A DNA stretch of 59,357 nt from Achromobacter deleyi. GTDB lineage: Bacteria > Pseudomonadota > Gammaproteobacteria > Burkholderiales > Burkholderiaceae_B. The DNA lies in the NCBI RefSeq assembly GCF_902859705.1, contig NZ_CADIJO010000032.1:1-59357 (forward strand), written 5' to 3'. The position numbers were made by a program, and so were the translations under genes. This document shows positions 17,617 through 26,584 of this stretch, in pieces. The stretch's first letter is position 1, and every line of letters begins with the position of its first letter. The notes under the pieces were generated by a model. The model was not told the DNA's origin, ran no database searches, and saw only the letters and a program-made list of their open reading frames with translations.

Positions 17617-19044
17617 TCAATGAGTGGAGTTCGTGGCGGGCGCGGGCTGGGCAGCAGGCGCGGGGGCGTAACCGCCGCCCAGCGCGTTGGCCAGGTTGGC
17701 ATCGAGCTGGTAGGCGCGGATGCGCAGGTCGGTATCCAGGCGGGCTTGCGTCAGCACGCCGGTCTGCGCGATCAGCACGGTCAGGTAGTTGCCCATGCCG
17801 GCCTTGTAGCGGTTGACGGCCAGTTCGTAGGCGGCTTCGATGGCTTCGCGGGCCTGGTGCTGCTGAGCCTTTTCTTGCTCGATCAGGCGCAGGCCGTCCA
17901 GCGCGTCGGCCACCTGGTGCACGGCGTCCAGCACGGTCTGGTTGTAGTCAGACACCGCCAGATCGGCGTCGGCGCGGCGGCCGGCCAGGTTGGCGTTCAG
18001 CTCGCCGCCGTGGAATATCGGCAACGTGATGGCCGGGCCGATGCCGGCGGTACGGCTGGCGGCGCCCAGCAGGTTGCCGGTGCCCAGCGCCTGGAAGCCG
18101 ACGAAAGCGGCCAGGTTGACGTTGGGGTAGAACTCGGCGCGGGCGCTGTCGATCTGGTGGCGCGCAGCTTCGGCGCGCCAGCGGGCGGCCACGACGTCGG
18201 GGCGATGGCCCAGCAGGTCCAGCGGCACGCTGTCCGGCACACCGCCGCCAGGGGCGGTCAGCGACACGGCAACCAGCGATTGGCCGCGCTGCGGACCCGC
18301 GCCGACCAGCGCCGCCACCTGGTTGCGCAATTGCGCCAGGGTGGTCTCGTTCTGGGTCAGTTCGACCCGGCCGGCGGCCAGCGACGATTCCGCCTGCTTG
18401 ACCTCGACCTGGGTATCCAGGCCGGCCGAATAGCGGCCGCGGGTCAGCGACAGCACGTCTTCGCGCTGCGTCAGCACGCGCTTGATGACGTCGCGCTGGG
18501 CAAACGCGTTCTGCAGGTTCAGGTAGGCGCGCACGGTGGCGCTGGCCAGCATGTTGCGCGCCGCCTGGGCATCGGCCTGGGCCGCGGACTGTTGCGACAC
18601 GGCGGCCTGCAGACGCGAGCGGTTCTTGCCCCAGAAGTCCAGCTCGTAGCTGAAATCGAGCGCCAGCCGGTTGTCGCTGACGACGGACCCGCCCAGCGGC
18701 GCCGGGTAGATGTAGTCGCTGGACAGGTGCTCGCGAGTCAGCGAGTAGTCGGCGTCGACCCGCGGCAAGAGGGGCGCGCGGGCGGTGCTGACCGCGGCGT
18801 TGGCCTTGGCCAGGCGCGCCTGGGCGGCCGTCATGGACGGGCTGTTGGCCAGCGCTTCGTCCATCAGCGTGTTGAGCTGGCTGTCGCCGTAGCGCTGCCA
18901 CCACTGTGTTTCGGGCCAGGCGGTGGCCTGGGCAGTCAGTCCCAACTTGGCTTCGTCCAGGGCCGCGACGGGCGTGGGCCCGGGTTCCATCAGGGCGCAA
19001 CCGCTCAGGGCAAGCACTAATGCGGTAGAAAGAAGGCGTTTCAT
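17617..19044 (-). CDS. NodT-family outer-membrane efflux lipoprotein
   Basis: Predicted 475-aa TolC-like channel. The signal peptide ends in the lipobox LSGC at about residues 13-16, so it is lipid-anchored. Two repeated OEP domains have long helices and NRLALDFSYELDFWGKNRSRL, typical of the RND/EmrAB outer components. The C-terminal 25 residues are Ala/Pro-rich. It is the first gene of the operon, directly below the palindrome at 19080-19095, and should complete the pump across the outer membrane. Confidence 0.9.
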   Translation of the reverse strand: MKRLLSTALVLALSGCALMEPGPTPVAALDEAKLGLTAQATAWPETQWWQRYGDSQLNTLMDEALANSPSMTAAQARLAKANAAVSTARAPLLPRVDADYSLTREHLSSDYIYPAPLGGSVVSDNRLALDFSYELDFWGKNRSRLQAAVSQQSAAQADAQAARNMLASATVRAYLNLQNAFAQRDVIKRVLTQREDVLSLTRGRYSAGLDTQVEVKQAESSLAAGRVELTQNETTLAQLRNQVAALVGAGPQRGQSLVAVSLTAPGGGVPDSVPLDLLGHRPDVVAARWRAEAARHQIDSARAEFYPNVNLAAFVGFQALGTGNLLGAASRTAGIGPAITLPIFHGGELNANLAGRRADADLAVSDYNQTVLDAVHQVADALDGLRLIEQEKAQQHQAREAIEAAYELAVNRYKAGMGNYLTVLIAQTGVLTQARLDTDLRIRAYQLDANLANALGGGYAPAPAAQPAPATNSTH

Positions 19045-19079
19045 CCTGACAATCTGCTGAAAGTAATTGATTAATCTGT

Positions 19080-19105
19080 ATTTGCCTAGGCAAATATTAC
19101 GTCAA
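19080..19105 (-). promoter_or_regulatory. Efflux operon promoter with MarR-type operator
   Basis: ATTTGCCTAGGCAAAT (19080-19095) is a perfect 16-bp palindrome. On the minus strand it lies directly after a -35-like TTGACG (19100-19105) and before an AT-rich -10 region, so a bound protein would block RNA polymerase. The core GCCTAG is shared with the palindrome before marR, suggesting one repressor for both. Confidence 0.75.
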
Positions 19106-19151
19106 ATAAAGCCCCTGTCTCCAGGGGCGGCAGGCGCTCGTTGGAGCGCCG

Positions 19152-19592
19152 TCAGCGCTCGGGCGCGACGCCGGATGCGGAGCCGTTGGCGATCATGCGG
19201 CGCATGAAGTGCATCAACTGCGCGACTTCATCGGTGGAAAAACCCCGCAGGTGGTGATTCAGGACGCGGGCGATGTTGGGCGGAATGTTGCGCGCCTTTT
19301 CTTCGCCGAGTTCAGTCAGTTCGATCTTCACGACACGCCGGTCCTGCTGGCTGCGGGCCCGCTGTAGCAGGCCTTTGGCCTCGAGGCGGTCCAGTGCGCG
19401 GGTCATGGCGCCGGTGTCCATGCCGTTCAGGCGGGCCAGTTCGGCGGGCGTGTCGGCGCGGCCCAGGTACAGCATGGCGATGGGCCGCCATTGCATGGCG
19501 GTCAGGTCGAGCGGCGCCATTTCCTGATCCAGCATCCGGTTCAGGGAGTTCGAGACCAGCTTGATCAGGTAGCCGGCGTTATCCTCTGTCAT
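19152..19592 (-). CDS. MarR-family repressor of the efflux operon
   Basis: Predicted 146-aa winged-helix regulator. The DNA-binding part includes LTAMQWRPIAMLYLG, ARLNGMDTGAMTRALDRLEAKGLL and the wing QDRRVVKIELTELG. It probably represses the pump genes downstream and itself, and is released by pump substrates. The ATG at 19592 is chosen because the promoter at 19666-19693 would put the start point at about the upstream ATG (19658); that longer form of 168 aa would be leaderless. It lies 107 bases before the outer-membrane channel gene. Confidence 0.85.
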   Translation of the reverse strand: MTEDNAGYLIKLVSNSLNRMLDQEMAPLDLTAMQWRPIAMLYLGRADTPAELARLNGMDTGAMTRALDRLEAKGLLQRARSQQDRRVVKIELTELGEEKARNIPPNIARVLNHHLRGFSTDEVAQLMHFMRRMIANGSASGVAPER

Positions 19593-19665
19593 GCAGCGGG
19601 TGTCACCGCGGTAATGAATCGGATTTTCGGAAGAATCAGGGCGTGACGAGGCATTCATGCTGCGG

Positions 19666-19693
19666 ATTTTACTGCCTAGTCAGTAATTGTCAA
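19666..19693 (-). promoter_or_regulatory. marR promoter with embedded operator
   Basis: On the minus strand TTGACA (19688-19693) and TAAAAT (19666-19671) are separated by 16 bases. The dyad TTACTGCCTAGTCAGTAA (19669-19686) covers the spacer and part of the -10. It shares the CCTAG core with the operator at 19080-19095, which supports autoregulation. Confidence 0.78.
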
Positions 19694-19698
19694 GGCTG

Positions 19699-20589
19699 CT
19701 ATTTGGGGACGCCCTCCGGGGCGTTTTCGGCGGCGGCAGGGGCCTTGCGCAGGCCCGACCAGACGATGGCCGCCACGATCAGGGCGGCGCCGGCCATCAT
19801 GCGCACGGTGGGCTGCTGGCTGAACAGCACCCAGGCAAACGCGATGGCGTAGACGGGTTCAAGCGCGATCACCAGGCCGGCGCTGCGCGCATTCAGGCGG
19901 GTCAGGCTGGAGACGAACAGAAAATGCGACAGGCCGGTGCAGAACACGCCCAGCAACGCCAGCCAGAACCAGTCCACGGCGGGCAGGGCGGGCAATTGGC
20001 TGGCCGCGAACGGCAGCATGACCAGCGCCACGATCAGGTTCTGCCAGCAGGCCACCTGCATCGGGTCCATGCCGGATGCCGACCGCCGGTTGCTCAGGGC
20101 GAGCAGGGCGAAGGTCAGGCCGGACAACAGGCCCCAGGCCAGGCCGATGGTGCCCTGGTCGGCCAGGTCGAACGACGGCGTGACCAGCACCAGCCCGGCG
20201 GTGACCAGGCCCAGCAGCAGCCATTCGGCCAGCCGCACCCGTTCGCGGAAGATCAAGCCTTCGAACAGCGTGATGAAGGCGGGAAAGCTGGCAAAGCCCA
20301 GGGTGGCGATGGCGATGCCGCCGACTTTGACCGAGATGAAGAACGTGACCCAGTGCGCCGCCAGCAGGGCGCCAGCCACCACCAGCACGAACAGCTGTGC
20401 CGGGGTCAGGGCGCCCAGCAGCGGGCGGCGGCGCATGCGGGCGAACAGGCCCAGCGAGATCACGGCAAAGACGGCGCGCCCCAGGGTGATGACCGCGGCG
20501 CTGGCCTGGATCAACTCGCCGAAAACGCCGGTCAGTCCGAACAGGATGGCGGCGATATGGATATAGGTCAGGGCGCGGTGTCGGGTCAT
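19699..20589 (-). CDS. EamA-family (DMT) transporter
   Basis: Predicted 296-aa inner-membrane protein with about 10 membrane helices in two EamA repeats, the first with AAILFGLTGVFGELI and the second with AWGLLSGLTFALLAL. Such carriers export amino acids or small metabolites; the substrate is unknown here. The start at 20589 removes a basic, non-hydrophobic leader that would come from an ATG at 20652. It ends just before the marR promoter. A second EamA gene is divergent, about 85 bases away. Confidence 0.85.
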   Translation of the reverse strand: MTRHRALTYIHIAAILFGLTGVFGELIQASAAVITLGRAVFAVISLGLFARMRRRPLLGALTPAQLFVLVVAGALLAAHWVTFFISVKVGGIAIATLGFASFPAFITLFEGLIFRERVRLAEWLLLGLVTAGLVLVTPSFDLADQGTIGLAWGLLSGLTFALLALSNRRSASGMDPMQVACWQNLIVALVMLPFAASQLPALPAVDWFWLALLGVFCTGLSHFLFVSSLTRLNARSAGLVIALEPVYAIAFAWVLFSQQPTVRMMAGAALIVAAIVWSGLRKAPAAAENAPEGVPK

Positions 20590-20674
20590 TCTGGGTGTGA
20601 GGCGAAGGCGGAAAGCGGCTAAAAAAGCGCGGCTGGGCGTGCAATTGGGCATGCACTGAATCTAAAATCATCGC

Positions 20675-21655
20675 ATGAATCGCATTGCCAGGCTTTTGCC
20701 GGTCACTCGTCCCTCCAGCCGCGCGGCCGGCTTTTTCATGGCCGCCCTGGGCGCCGTCCTGTTTTCGGGCAAGGCCATCGCCGTCAAGTTCACCTACCGC
20801 TACGGTATCGACGCGGTCACCCTCATCGCTTTCCGCATGCTGTTCGCCATGCCGTTCTTCGCGGCGGTGGCGTGGCATCAGTCGCGCCTGGCGGCCCGCG
20901 GCCAGATCGTGGTCATGACCTGGAAGGAACGCCTGCAGGTCTGCCTGCTGGGCCTGCTGGGGTATTACCTGTCCAGCTTCCTGGATTTCCTGGGCCTGCG
21001 CTACATCACTGCCAGCCTCGAACGGCTGATTCTGTTCCTGTCGCCGTCGCTGGTCGTGCTGCTGTCCGCGTTCTGGTTCAAGCGTCCGGTCGAGCGCCGC
21101 CAGTGGCTGGCCATGGGGCTGTCCTATGCAGGCGTGGTGCTGGTGTTTGCCCACGACCTCAGCTTCGGCGGGTCTGCCGAGGTGCTGACAGGGTCTTTGT
21201 TCGTTTTCGGTTCGGCGCTCAGCTATTCTGTGTACCTGATCTGCTCGGGCGAACTGATCAAGCGCGTCGGGCCCACGCGGCTGGTGGCCTATGCCATGCT
21301 GGTGTCGTGCGTGGCCTGCATCGTGCAGTTCTTCGTGGTCCATCCCGCTTCCGTGCTGGTCCAGCCCCTGGGCGTCTACGGCTATTCGATCATCCACGCC
21401 ACCCTGAATACGGTGGCGCCCGTTTTCATGCTGATGTGGGCGGTGGCGCTGATCGGCGCGCCGACCGCGTCGCTCCTGGGCATGATCGGGCCGGTGTCGG
21501 TGCTGTTCCTGGCGTCGTGGTTCCTGGATGAGCCCGTCACCGCCTGGCAGTTGGCCGGCACCGCGCTGGTCCTGGCCGGCGTGTTCGTATTGATGGGGGG
21601 CGGCGCCGCCAAGCCGCCGCCCGCCGCGCCGGGCGGTTCGGCCCCCGCGCGCTGA
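20675..21655 (+). CDS. EamA-family (DMT) transporter
   Basis: Predicted 326-aa inner-membrane carrier with two EamA repeats and about 10 helices. The first repeat has FFMAALGAVLFSGKAIAVKF, and later PTASLLGMIGPVSVLFLASW is typical. The C-terminus is a short Pro/Ala-rich cytoplasmic tail. Substrate unknown. It is divergent from another EamA gene but differs clearly in sequence, so this is not a recent duplication. A quinone oxidoreductase gene follows after 50 bases. Confidence 0.85.
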   Translation: MNRIARLLPVTRPSSRAAGFFMAALGAVLFSGKAIAVKFTYRYGIDAVTLIAFRMLFAMPFFAAVAWHQSRLAARGQIVVMTWKERLQVCLLGLLGYYLSSFLDFLGLRYITASLERLILFLSPSLVVLLSAFWFKRPVERRQWLAMGLSYAGVVLVFAHDLSFGGSAEVLTGSLFVFGSALSYSVYLICSGELIKRVGPTRLVAYAMLVSCVACIVQFFVVHPASVLVQPLGVYGYSIIHATLNTVAPVFMLMWAVALIGAPTASLLGMIGPVSVLFLASWFLDEPVTAWQLAGTALVLAGVFVLMGGGAAKPPPAAPGGSAPAR

Positions 21656-21705
21656 AGTCTGGTTTTCTCGGTTGATTCGCAACATTTCAATGAAAGGAGG
21701 CCAGC

Positions 21706-22695
21706 ATGGCCAGCAATCTCGTCAAGGCAATCCGTATCGAGCAGCACGGTGGTCCCGAAGTCCTGAAACTGGTGGAAGTCGAAGTGCCGCCGCCCGCCGC
21801 CAATGAAGTCACCATCGACCAGCACGCGGCCGGCCTGAACTTCATCGATATCTATTTCCGCACGGGCTTGTATCCGCATCCGCTGCCGCATGGCCTGGGC
21901 TTCGAGGGCGCGGGCGTGGTCACCGCCGTGGGCGCTGACGTCAAGCACCTGAAAAAGGGCGACCGCGTCGCCTACGGCCAAAGCCCGATCGGCGCCTACG
22001 CCAAGGCCCGCAACGTGCCCGCCAACCAGGTCGTCAAGGTGCCCAAGGGCATCGGCTTTGATGAGGCCGCCGCGCTGATGCTCAAGGGCCTGACCGTGCA
22101 GTACCTGTTCCGCCAGACCTACCGCCTGCAAGGCGGCGAAACGATTCTGTTCCACGCGGCCGCAGGCGGCGTGGGCCTGATCGCCTGCCAATGGGCGCGT
22201 GCCCTGGGCGTGAAGCTGATCGGCACCGTGTCCAGCCCCGAGAAGGCCGAACTGGCCCGCGCCAACGGCGCCTGGGAAACCATCGACTACTCGCGTGAAA
22301 ACGTGGCCGAGCGCGTGCTCGAACTGACCGGCGGCAAGAAAGTGCCGGTGGTGTACGACGGTGTGGGCAAGGACACCTGGGAAACCTCGCTGGACTGCAT
22401 CGAGCCGCGCGGCCTGATGGTCAGCTTCGGCAATGCCTCCGGTCCGGTGGCGGGCGTGAACCTGGCGGTGCTGAACCAGAAGGGCAGCCTGTACGTCACG
22501 CGTCCGTCGCTGGGCGTGCACGTGAACACGCTGGAAAAGCTGCAGGCCGCTTCTGAAGAACTGTTCGACCTGGTCCTGAAAAAGAAGATCAAGGTCCGTA
22601 TCGACCAGCGCTACAGCCTGGAGCAGGCCGGCGAAGCCCAGACCGCGCTGGCGTCCCGCAAGACCACCGGCGCCACGGTGCTGATGCTGGACTGA
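21706..22695 (+). CDS. qor: NADPH:quinone oxidoreductase (zeta-crystallin-like)
   Basis: Predicted 329-aa zinc-free medium-chain reductase that transfers electrons from NADPH to quinones. Features are the N-terminal IEQHGGPEVLKLVEVE, the substrate domain NFIDIYFRTGLYP, the nucleotide loop AAAGGVGLIACQWARALG, and VYDGVGKDTW. The catalytic Zn ligands of alcohol dehydrogenases are absent. It has a strong ribosome site AAAGGAGG before ATG. A terminator follows, separating it from the amine locus. Confidence 0.9.
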   Translation: MASNLVKAIRIEQHGGPEVLKLVEVEVPPPAANEVTIDQHAAGLNFIDIYFRTGLYPHPLPHGLGFEGAGVVTAVGADVKHLKKGDRVAYGQSPIGAYAKARNVPANQVVKVPKGIGFDEAAALMLKGLTVQYLFRQTYRLQGGETILFHAAAGGVGLIACQWARALGVKLIGTVSSPEKAELARANGAWETIDYSRENVAERVLELTGGKKVPVVYDGVGKDTWETSLDCIEPRGLMVSFGNASGPVAGVNLAVLNQKGSLYVTRPSLGVHVNTLEKLQAASEELFDLVLKKKIKVRIDQRYSLEQAGEAQTALASRKTTGATVLMLD

Positions 22696-22719
22696 TCCTC
22701 CCTGTTCCGCAGGTCCCGC

Positions 22720-22752
22720 AACGGCGGAGCGCAAGGTGCGTTCCGCCGTTTT
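22720..22752 (+). terminator. Terminator after quinone oxidoreductase gene
   Basis: AACGGCGGA pairs with TCCGCCGTT, with an inner CGCA/TGCG extension around an AGG loop, and the right arm runs into TTTTGC. It lies 25 bases after the stop. Confidence 0.8.
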
Positions 22753-22770
22753 GCTTGGGCGTGCGCACCG

Positions 22771-22825
22771 GGACAAAACCCCATGCACGGACGGACAAGC
22801 CAGCGCGGTGGCCCGTTGCTATTCT
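22771..22825 (+). promoter_or_regulatory. Possible activator-dependent promoter of the amine locus
   Basis: GGACAA occurs as a direct repeat at 22771-22776 and 22793-22798, 22 bp apart (two helical turns), the spacing typical of AraC-family sites. A -10-like TATTCT is at 22820-22825, with no good -35 upstream, as expected for a promoter needing an activator. Binding by the FeaR-like protein at 29034 is a guess. Confidence 0.35.
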
Positions 22826-22856
22826 GGCTTCAACCTCATTCGTTGGAGCCTTCCGC

Positions 22857-24365
22857 ATGCCGTCCGACCGCCCCACCGCCAGCGCATCCGTGTCCGACCG
22901 CCCGGAATTGGCTGCCATCCGCGAATTCATGCTTGTCGATGGCAAGCCGCTGCGCGAAGGGCAGGGCAAGCCCATCGCCGTCTTCAATCCCGCCACGGGC
23001 GAGGTCATTGCCCATCAGCTGGATGCCGGCCCCGCCCAGATCGACCTGGCCGTGCAGGCCGCGCGCCGGGCATTTGCCGCGGGCCCCTGGCACGACATGC
23101 TGCCCGCCGGCCGCGAACGCCTGCTGCTCAAGCTGGCCGACCTGGTCGAGCAGCATGGCAACGAACTGGCCCGTCTTGAAACCCTGAACAACGGCAAGCT
23201 GCTGGGCGTGGCCCAGGGGCTGGAAGTGGGCGCCGGTGCGCAGTGGCTGCGCTACATGGCCGGCTGGGCCACCAAGCTCACGGGCGATACGCTTGCGTTG
23301 TCCATCCCGTTTCCACCGGGTGTGCAGTACAGCGCCTATACCTTGCCGCAGCCGGTGGGCGTGGTGGCCGCCATCATTCCGTGGAACTTCCCGCTGTTGA
23401 TGGCCATCTGGAAAATCGCACCGGCGCTGGCCGCGGGCTGCACCGTGGTGCTCAAACCCGCCGAAGAAACCCCGCTGACCGCGTTGCGGCTGGCAGAGCT
23501 GGTGCTCGAGGCCGGCTTTCCGCCCGGCGTGGTCAACGTCGTGACGGGCCGCGGCGAAACCGCCGGGGCAGCCCTGGTGGCGCACCCCGGCATCGACAAG
23601 ATCGCCTTCACCGGGTCCACCGAGGTCGGCAAGCTCATCGGCCGCGCCGCAATGGACGACATGAAGCGCGTTTCGCTGGAACTCGGCGGCAAGTCGCCCG
23701 TAATCGTGCTGGACGATTGCGACCCGGATGTCGCGGTGCAGGGCGCGGCCGCGGCCATTTTCTTCAACCAGGGTCAGGTGTGCACCGCCGGATCACGGCT
23801 GTACGTGCAAAAGGGGCTGTATTCCAAGGTCGTGCAGGGGCTGGCCGACCTGGCCGCCGGCATGAAGCTGGGGTCGGGCTTTGACCCCGCCACGCAGGTC
23901 GGGCCGCTGGTGTCGGCGCGCCATCAGCAGCGGGTCCTGGATTACATCGGTATCGGCCGCGCGCAGGGCGGGCGGCTGCTGGCGGGAGGCAATGCCGGCG
24001 ACGGGGCAGGGTATTTCGTGCGGCCCACCGTGTTTGCCGACGTTCCTGCCGATGCCCGTATCGCCCGTGAGGAAATCTTCGGGCCAGTGGTGGTCGCCCA
24101 GGCGTTCGACACGCTGGACGACGCCGTGCGGCTGGCCAACGACAGCGCATTCGGCCTGGGCGCCAGCCTCTGGAGCAACGACCTGTCCCGCGTGCAGCGG
24201 CTGATCCCGCGCATCGACGCGGGCACGGTCTGGGTCAACACCCACAACATGCTTGATCCCAACATGCCGTTCGGCGGCTTCAAGCAATCGGGCATCGGCC
24301 GGGAACACGGCCGCGCCGTGCTGGACATGTATCTGGAGAAGAAGTCCGTTTGCATCGCTTACTAG
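22857..24365 (+). CDS. Aldehyde dehydrogenase, phenylacetaldehyde-type
   Basis: Predicted 502-aa NAD(P)-dependent aldehyde dehydrogenase. Catalytic Cys309 lies in NQGQVCTAG and general base Glu275 in LELGGKSP; FTGSTEVGK binds the cofactor and PWNFPL is present. The protein resembles phenylacetaldehyde dehydrogenases (FeaB/PadA type). Its place upstream of aromatic amine dehydrogenase genes fits oxidation of the aldehyde product, e.g. 4-hydroxyphenylacetaldehyde, to the acid. The ATG at 22857 follows TTGGAG. No signal peptide is visible, so it acts in the cytoplasm while the amine oxidation is periplasmic. Confidence 0.88.
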   Translation: MPSDRPTASASVSDRPELAAIREFMLVDGKPLREGQGKPIAVFNPATGEVIAHQLDAGPAQIDLAVQAARRAFAAGPWHDMLPAGRERLLLKLADLVEQHGNELARLETLNNGKLLGVAQGLEVGAGAQWLRYMAGWATKLTGDTLALSIPFPPGVQYSAYTLPQPVGVVAAIIPWNFPLLMAIWKIAPALAAGCTVVLKPAEETPLTALRLAELVLEAGFPPGVVNVVTGRGETAGAALVAHPGIDKIAFTGSTEVGKLIGRAAMDDMKRVSLELGGKSPVIVLDDCDPDVAVQGAAAAIFFNQGQVCTAGSRLYVQKGLYSKVVQGLADLAAGMKLGSGFDPATQVGPLVSARHQQRVLDYIGIGRAQGGRLLAGGNAGDGAGYFVRPTVFADVPADARIAREEIFGPVVVAQAFDTLDDAVRLANDSAFGLGASLWSNDLSRVQRLIPRIDAGTVWVNTHNMLDPNMPFGGFKQSGIGREHGRAVLDMYLEKKSVCIAY

Positions 24366-24435
24366 ACTGACGGCCGCGCGCTTCAAGCCGGGACATACCG
24401 GCGCACGCGCGTGCCGCGACACCAAGGGGAAGGGC

Positions 24436-25317
24436 ATGGCAGGCAAGACCACAGGCCGGGGCCGGGCAAGCGCAGCGTTATTGCTGGCGTGTGCGGCAAC
24501 GGCGCAGAGCGCATGGGCAGGAGACCCCAGTGCACGCGACTGGATACCCGCACCGGTCGGCACCAACATCATCGCAGGCTACCTGACGGGCCTGCGCTCG
24601 TCGGGCCTGTACTCGGCGGGCCAACGCGTGGACGGCGCCTCGGTGGACGTCGACGCCGTCATCTACCGCCAGATGCACTATCGCGAGTTCTTCGGCAAGA
24701 CCGTGCAGCTGGAATTCATCGTGCCGATGTCCCGCACCACGATGGAACTGCCGGGCGCCTCGCGCGATCGCCAGACCGGCATCGGCGATGTCACCCTGGG
24801 GTCCGCCATCTGGCTCTACAACAACGAGCAGACCAAGACCTGGTTCGCCTGGGAACCCTTTGTCGTGGTGCCCCTGGGGCGCTACGACGGTTCGCGTCCG
24901 GACACCTCGCCGGGCAAGAATCGCTGGTCCACCATCCAGGACTTTTCCTTCGTCAAGGGCGTGGGGGAATCGACCTTTCTGGAAGCCATCGGCGAAGTCG
25001 AGATCTACGGCCGCAATACCGACTGGATGAGCCAGACCCTGAAAAAGGATCCGTCCTTCCGCTTCTTCGCACTGGCTTCGACCAACCTCACGGCCAATAC
25101 CTACACGGGTATCCGCTACCGCTTCGAGACCGGCGGGCGCGAGCGTGTCAGCGGTGAAACCGTCACCAGCCGCGCGCGCAACCACCAGCTGGCGCTGGAA
25201 TTGACCCACCAGATCAACGACGCCAACCAGATCCAGATGCAGTACATCCACGACCTCAAGGTCGAAAACGGCCCGCGCATGCGGGGCGTGCAGATGCGCT
25301 ACGTCTATGCCTTTTAG
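24436..25317 (+). CDS. Outer-membrane channel-like protein (phenol meta-pathway type)
   Basis: Predicted 293-aa exported protein with a signal peptide ending about AQSAWA. The rest is rich in alternating, amphipathic beta strands and ends in YVYAF, a typical outer-membrane C-terminal aromatic. It resembles the MetA-pathway phenol-degradation outer-membrane family. It could admit the aromatic amine to the periplasm. It lies 70 bases after the aldehyde dehydrogenase and 28 bases before aauB. In A. faecalis a gene (orf-1) also precedes aauB; whether they are homologous cannot be judged here. Confidence 0.72.
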   Translation: MAGKTTGRGRASAALLLACAATAQSAWAGDPSARDWIPAPVGTNIIAGYLTGLRSSGLYSAGQRVDGASVDVDAVIYRQMHYREFFGKTVQLEFIVPMSRTTMELPGASRDRQTGIGDVTLGSAIWLYNNEQTKTWFAWEPFVVVPLGRYDGSRPDTSPGKNRWSTIQDFSFVKGVGESTFLEAIGEVEIYGRNTDWMSQTLKKDPSFRFFALASTNLTANTYTGIRYRFETGGRERVSGETVTSRARNHQLALELTHQINDANQIQMQYIHDLKVENGPRMRGVQMRYVYAF

Positions 25318-25345
25318 GAGCAACGGACATGACAGGGGACATCCA

Positions 25346-26584
25346 ATGACTGCGCTTTGTGCGGATACCCGCGGCCGGCAGGCCGCGGCACGAGCGGGCC
25401 GGCGGGCGGGCCGGCTGGCGTGCATGCAGGCGGGCAAATGGGCGTTGTGCGCGGCCCTGGTCGCCGCGGCCGGCCTGGCCCGGGCCGACCTGCCCAACGA
25501 GGAACTCAAGGGCGGCACGCGCCTGCCGCCGGCCACGCCACACCGGCTGTACGTGATGGATGCGGTGTTCAACCACCTGGTCGACAGCCGCATCAACATC
25601 TACGATGGCGACACGATGAAGTTCCTGGGGCTGGTGCCCGCGTCGTTCAACGGCCACATGACGGTGTCCGCCGACGGCAAGGACATCTACATCATGACCA
25701 CCTACTACGAACGCCTGAACCGCGGCAAGCGCACCGACGTGGTCGAAGCCTGGGACGCCGAAACGCTGACGCCCAAGTACGAGGTGCCGATTCCTGAAAA
25801 GCGCGCCCAGGCGCTGAATTATCGTAATTACTTCCAGCAAAGCTCGGACGGCGGCCTGCTGTTCGTGCAGAACGCCACGCCCGCGTCGTCCGTGACCGTG
25901 GTTGACGTCAAGGCCCGCAAGTTCGCCGACGAAGTGACGGCCGCGGCCGGTTGCTGGAGCATCATCGTGCCGCCGTCGCGGCCGCGCAGTTTTGCCAGCA
26001 TCTGCGGCGACGGCACCTTCGTCACGGTGGATCTGGACGCCGCCGGCAAGCCGTCGGGGCAGCAGCGCAGCAAGCCCATGTTCGATGTCGAGAAAGACCC
26101 GATCTTCACGCACACCGGCAACGTGGGCGACACCTTCTATTTCGTCTCGTACAACGGCAATGTCTACAGTGCCGACTTCAGCGGGCAGGATGCCAAGTTC
26201 GCAGAGCCCTGGTCGTTGCTGGACAAGTCCGGCAAGGATCGCGGCTGGCGGCCGGGCGGCTACAACCTGCTGGCCGTGAACCGCAATACCAAGCGCCTGT
26301 ACGTAGGCATGCACCCGAACGGCGTCGAAGGCTCGCACAAGACGCCGGCCGCCGAAATCTGGGTGTACGACCTGGCCACGCACAAGCGGCTGGCGCGCGT
26401 GCCGGGCAAGAACGCGCTGTCGATGTCGGTGTCGCAGGACGACAAGCCGCGCCTGTTCACGCTGGATGGCGGCAACGTCAACATCTACGACGCCGCGCCC
26501 GCCGCACCCGTGTTCAAGGGCACGATCCAGGGCGCCGGCGAAACCGCGCTGCAGGTCGAACCGCAACCCGGGGGCGCCCAATGA
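25346..26584 (+). CDS. aauB: Aromatic amine dehydrogenase large (alpha) subunit
   Basis: Predicted 412-aa seven-bladed beta-propeller subunit, like methylamine dehydrogenase heavy chain MauB. Repeated propeller stretches include NHLVDSRINIYDGDTMKFLG, YIMTTYYERLNRGKRTDVVE and TPAAEIWVYDLATHKRLARV (quoted in part). The signal peptide ends about GLARA-D. The ATG at 25346 gives a long basic leader; ATG at 25424 (residue 27) would give a standard signal peptide and may be the true start. It pairs with the AauA small subunit as a periplasmic heterotetramer. The stop overlaps the next start as ATGA. Confidence 0.92.
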   Translation: MTALCADTRGRQAAARAGRRAGRLACMQAGKWALCAALVAAAGLARADLPNEELKGGTRLPPATPHRLYVMDAVFNHLVDSRINIYDGDTMKFLGLVPASFNGHMTVSADGKDIYIMTTYYERLNRGKRTDVVEAWDAETLTPKYEVPIPEKRAQALNYRNYFQQSSDGGLLFVQNATPASSVTVVDVKARKFADEVTAAAGCWSIIVPPSRPRSFASICGDGTFVTVDLDAAGKPSGQQRSKPMFDVEKDPIFTHTGNVGDTFYFVSYNGNVYSADFSGQDAKFAEPWSLLDKSGKDRGWRPGGYNLLAVNRNTKRLYVGMHPNGVEGSHKTPAAEIWVYDLATHKRLARVPGKNALSMSVSQDDKPRLFTLDGGNVNIYDAAPAAPVFKGTIQGAGETALQVEPQPGGAQ

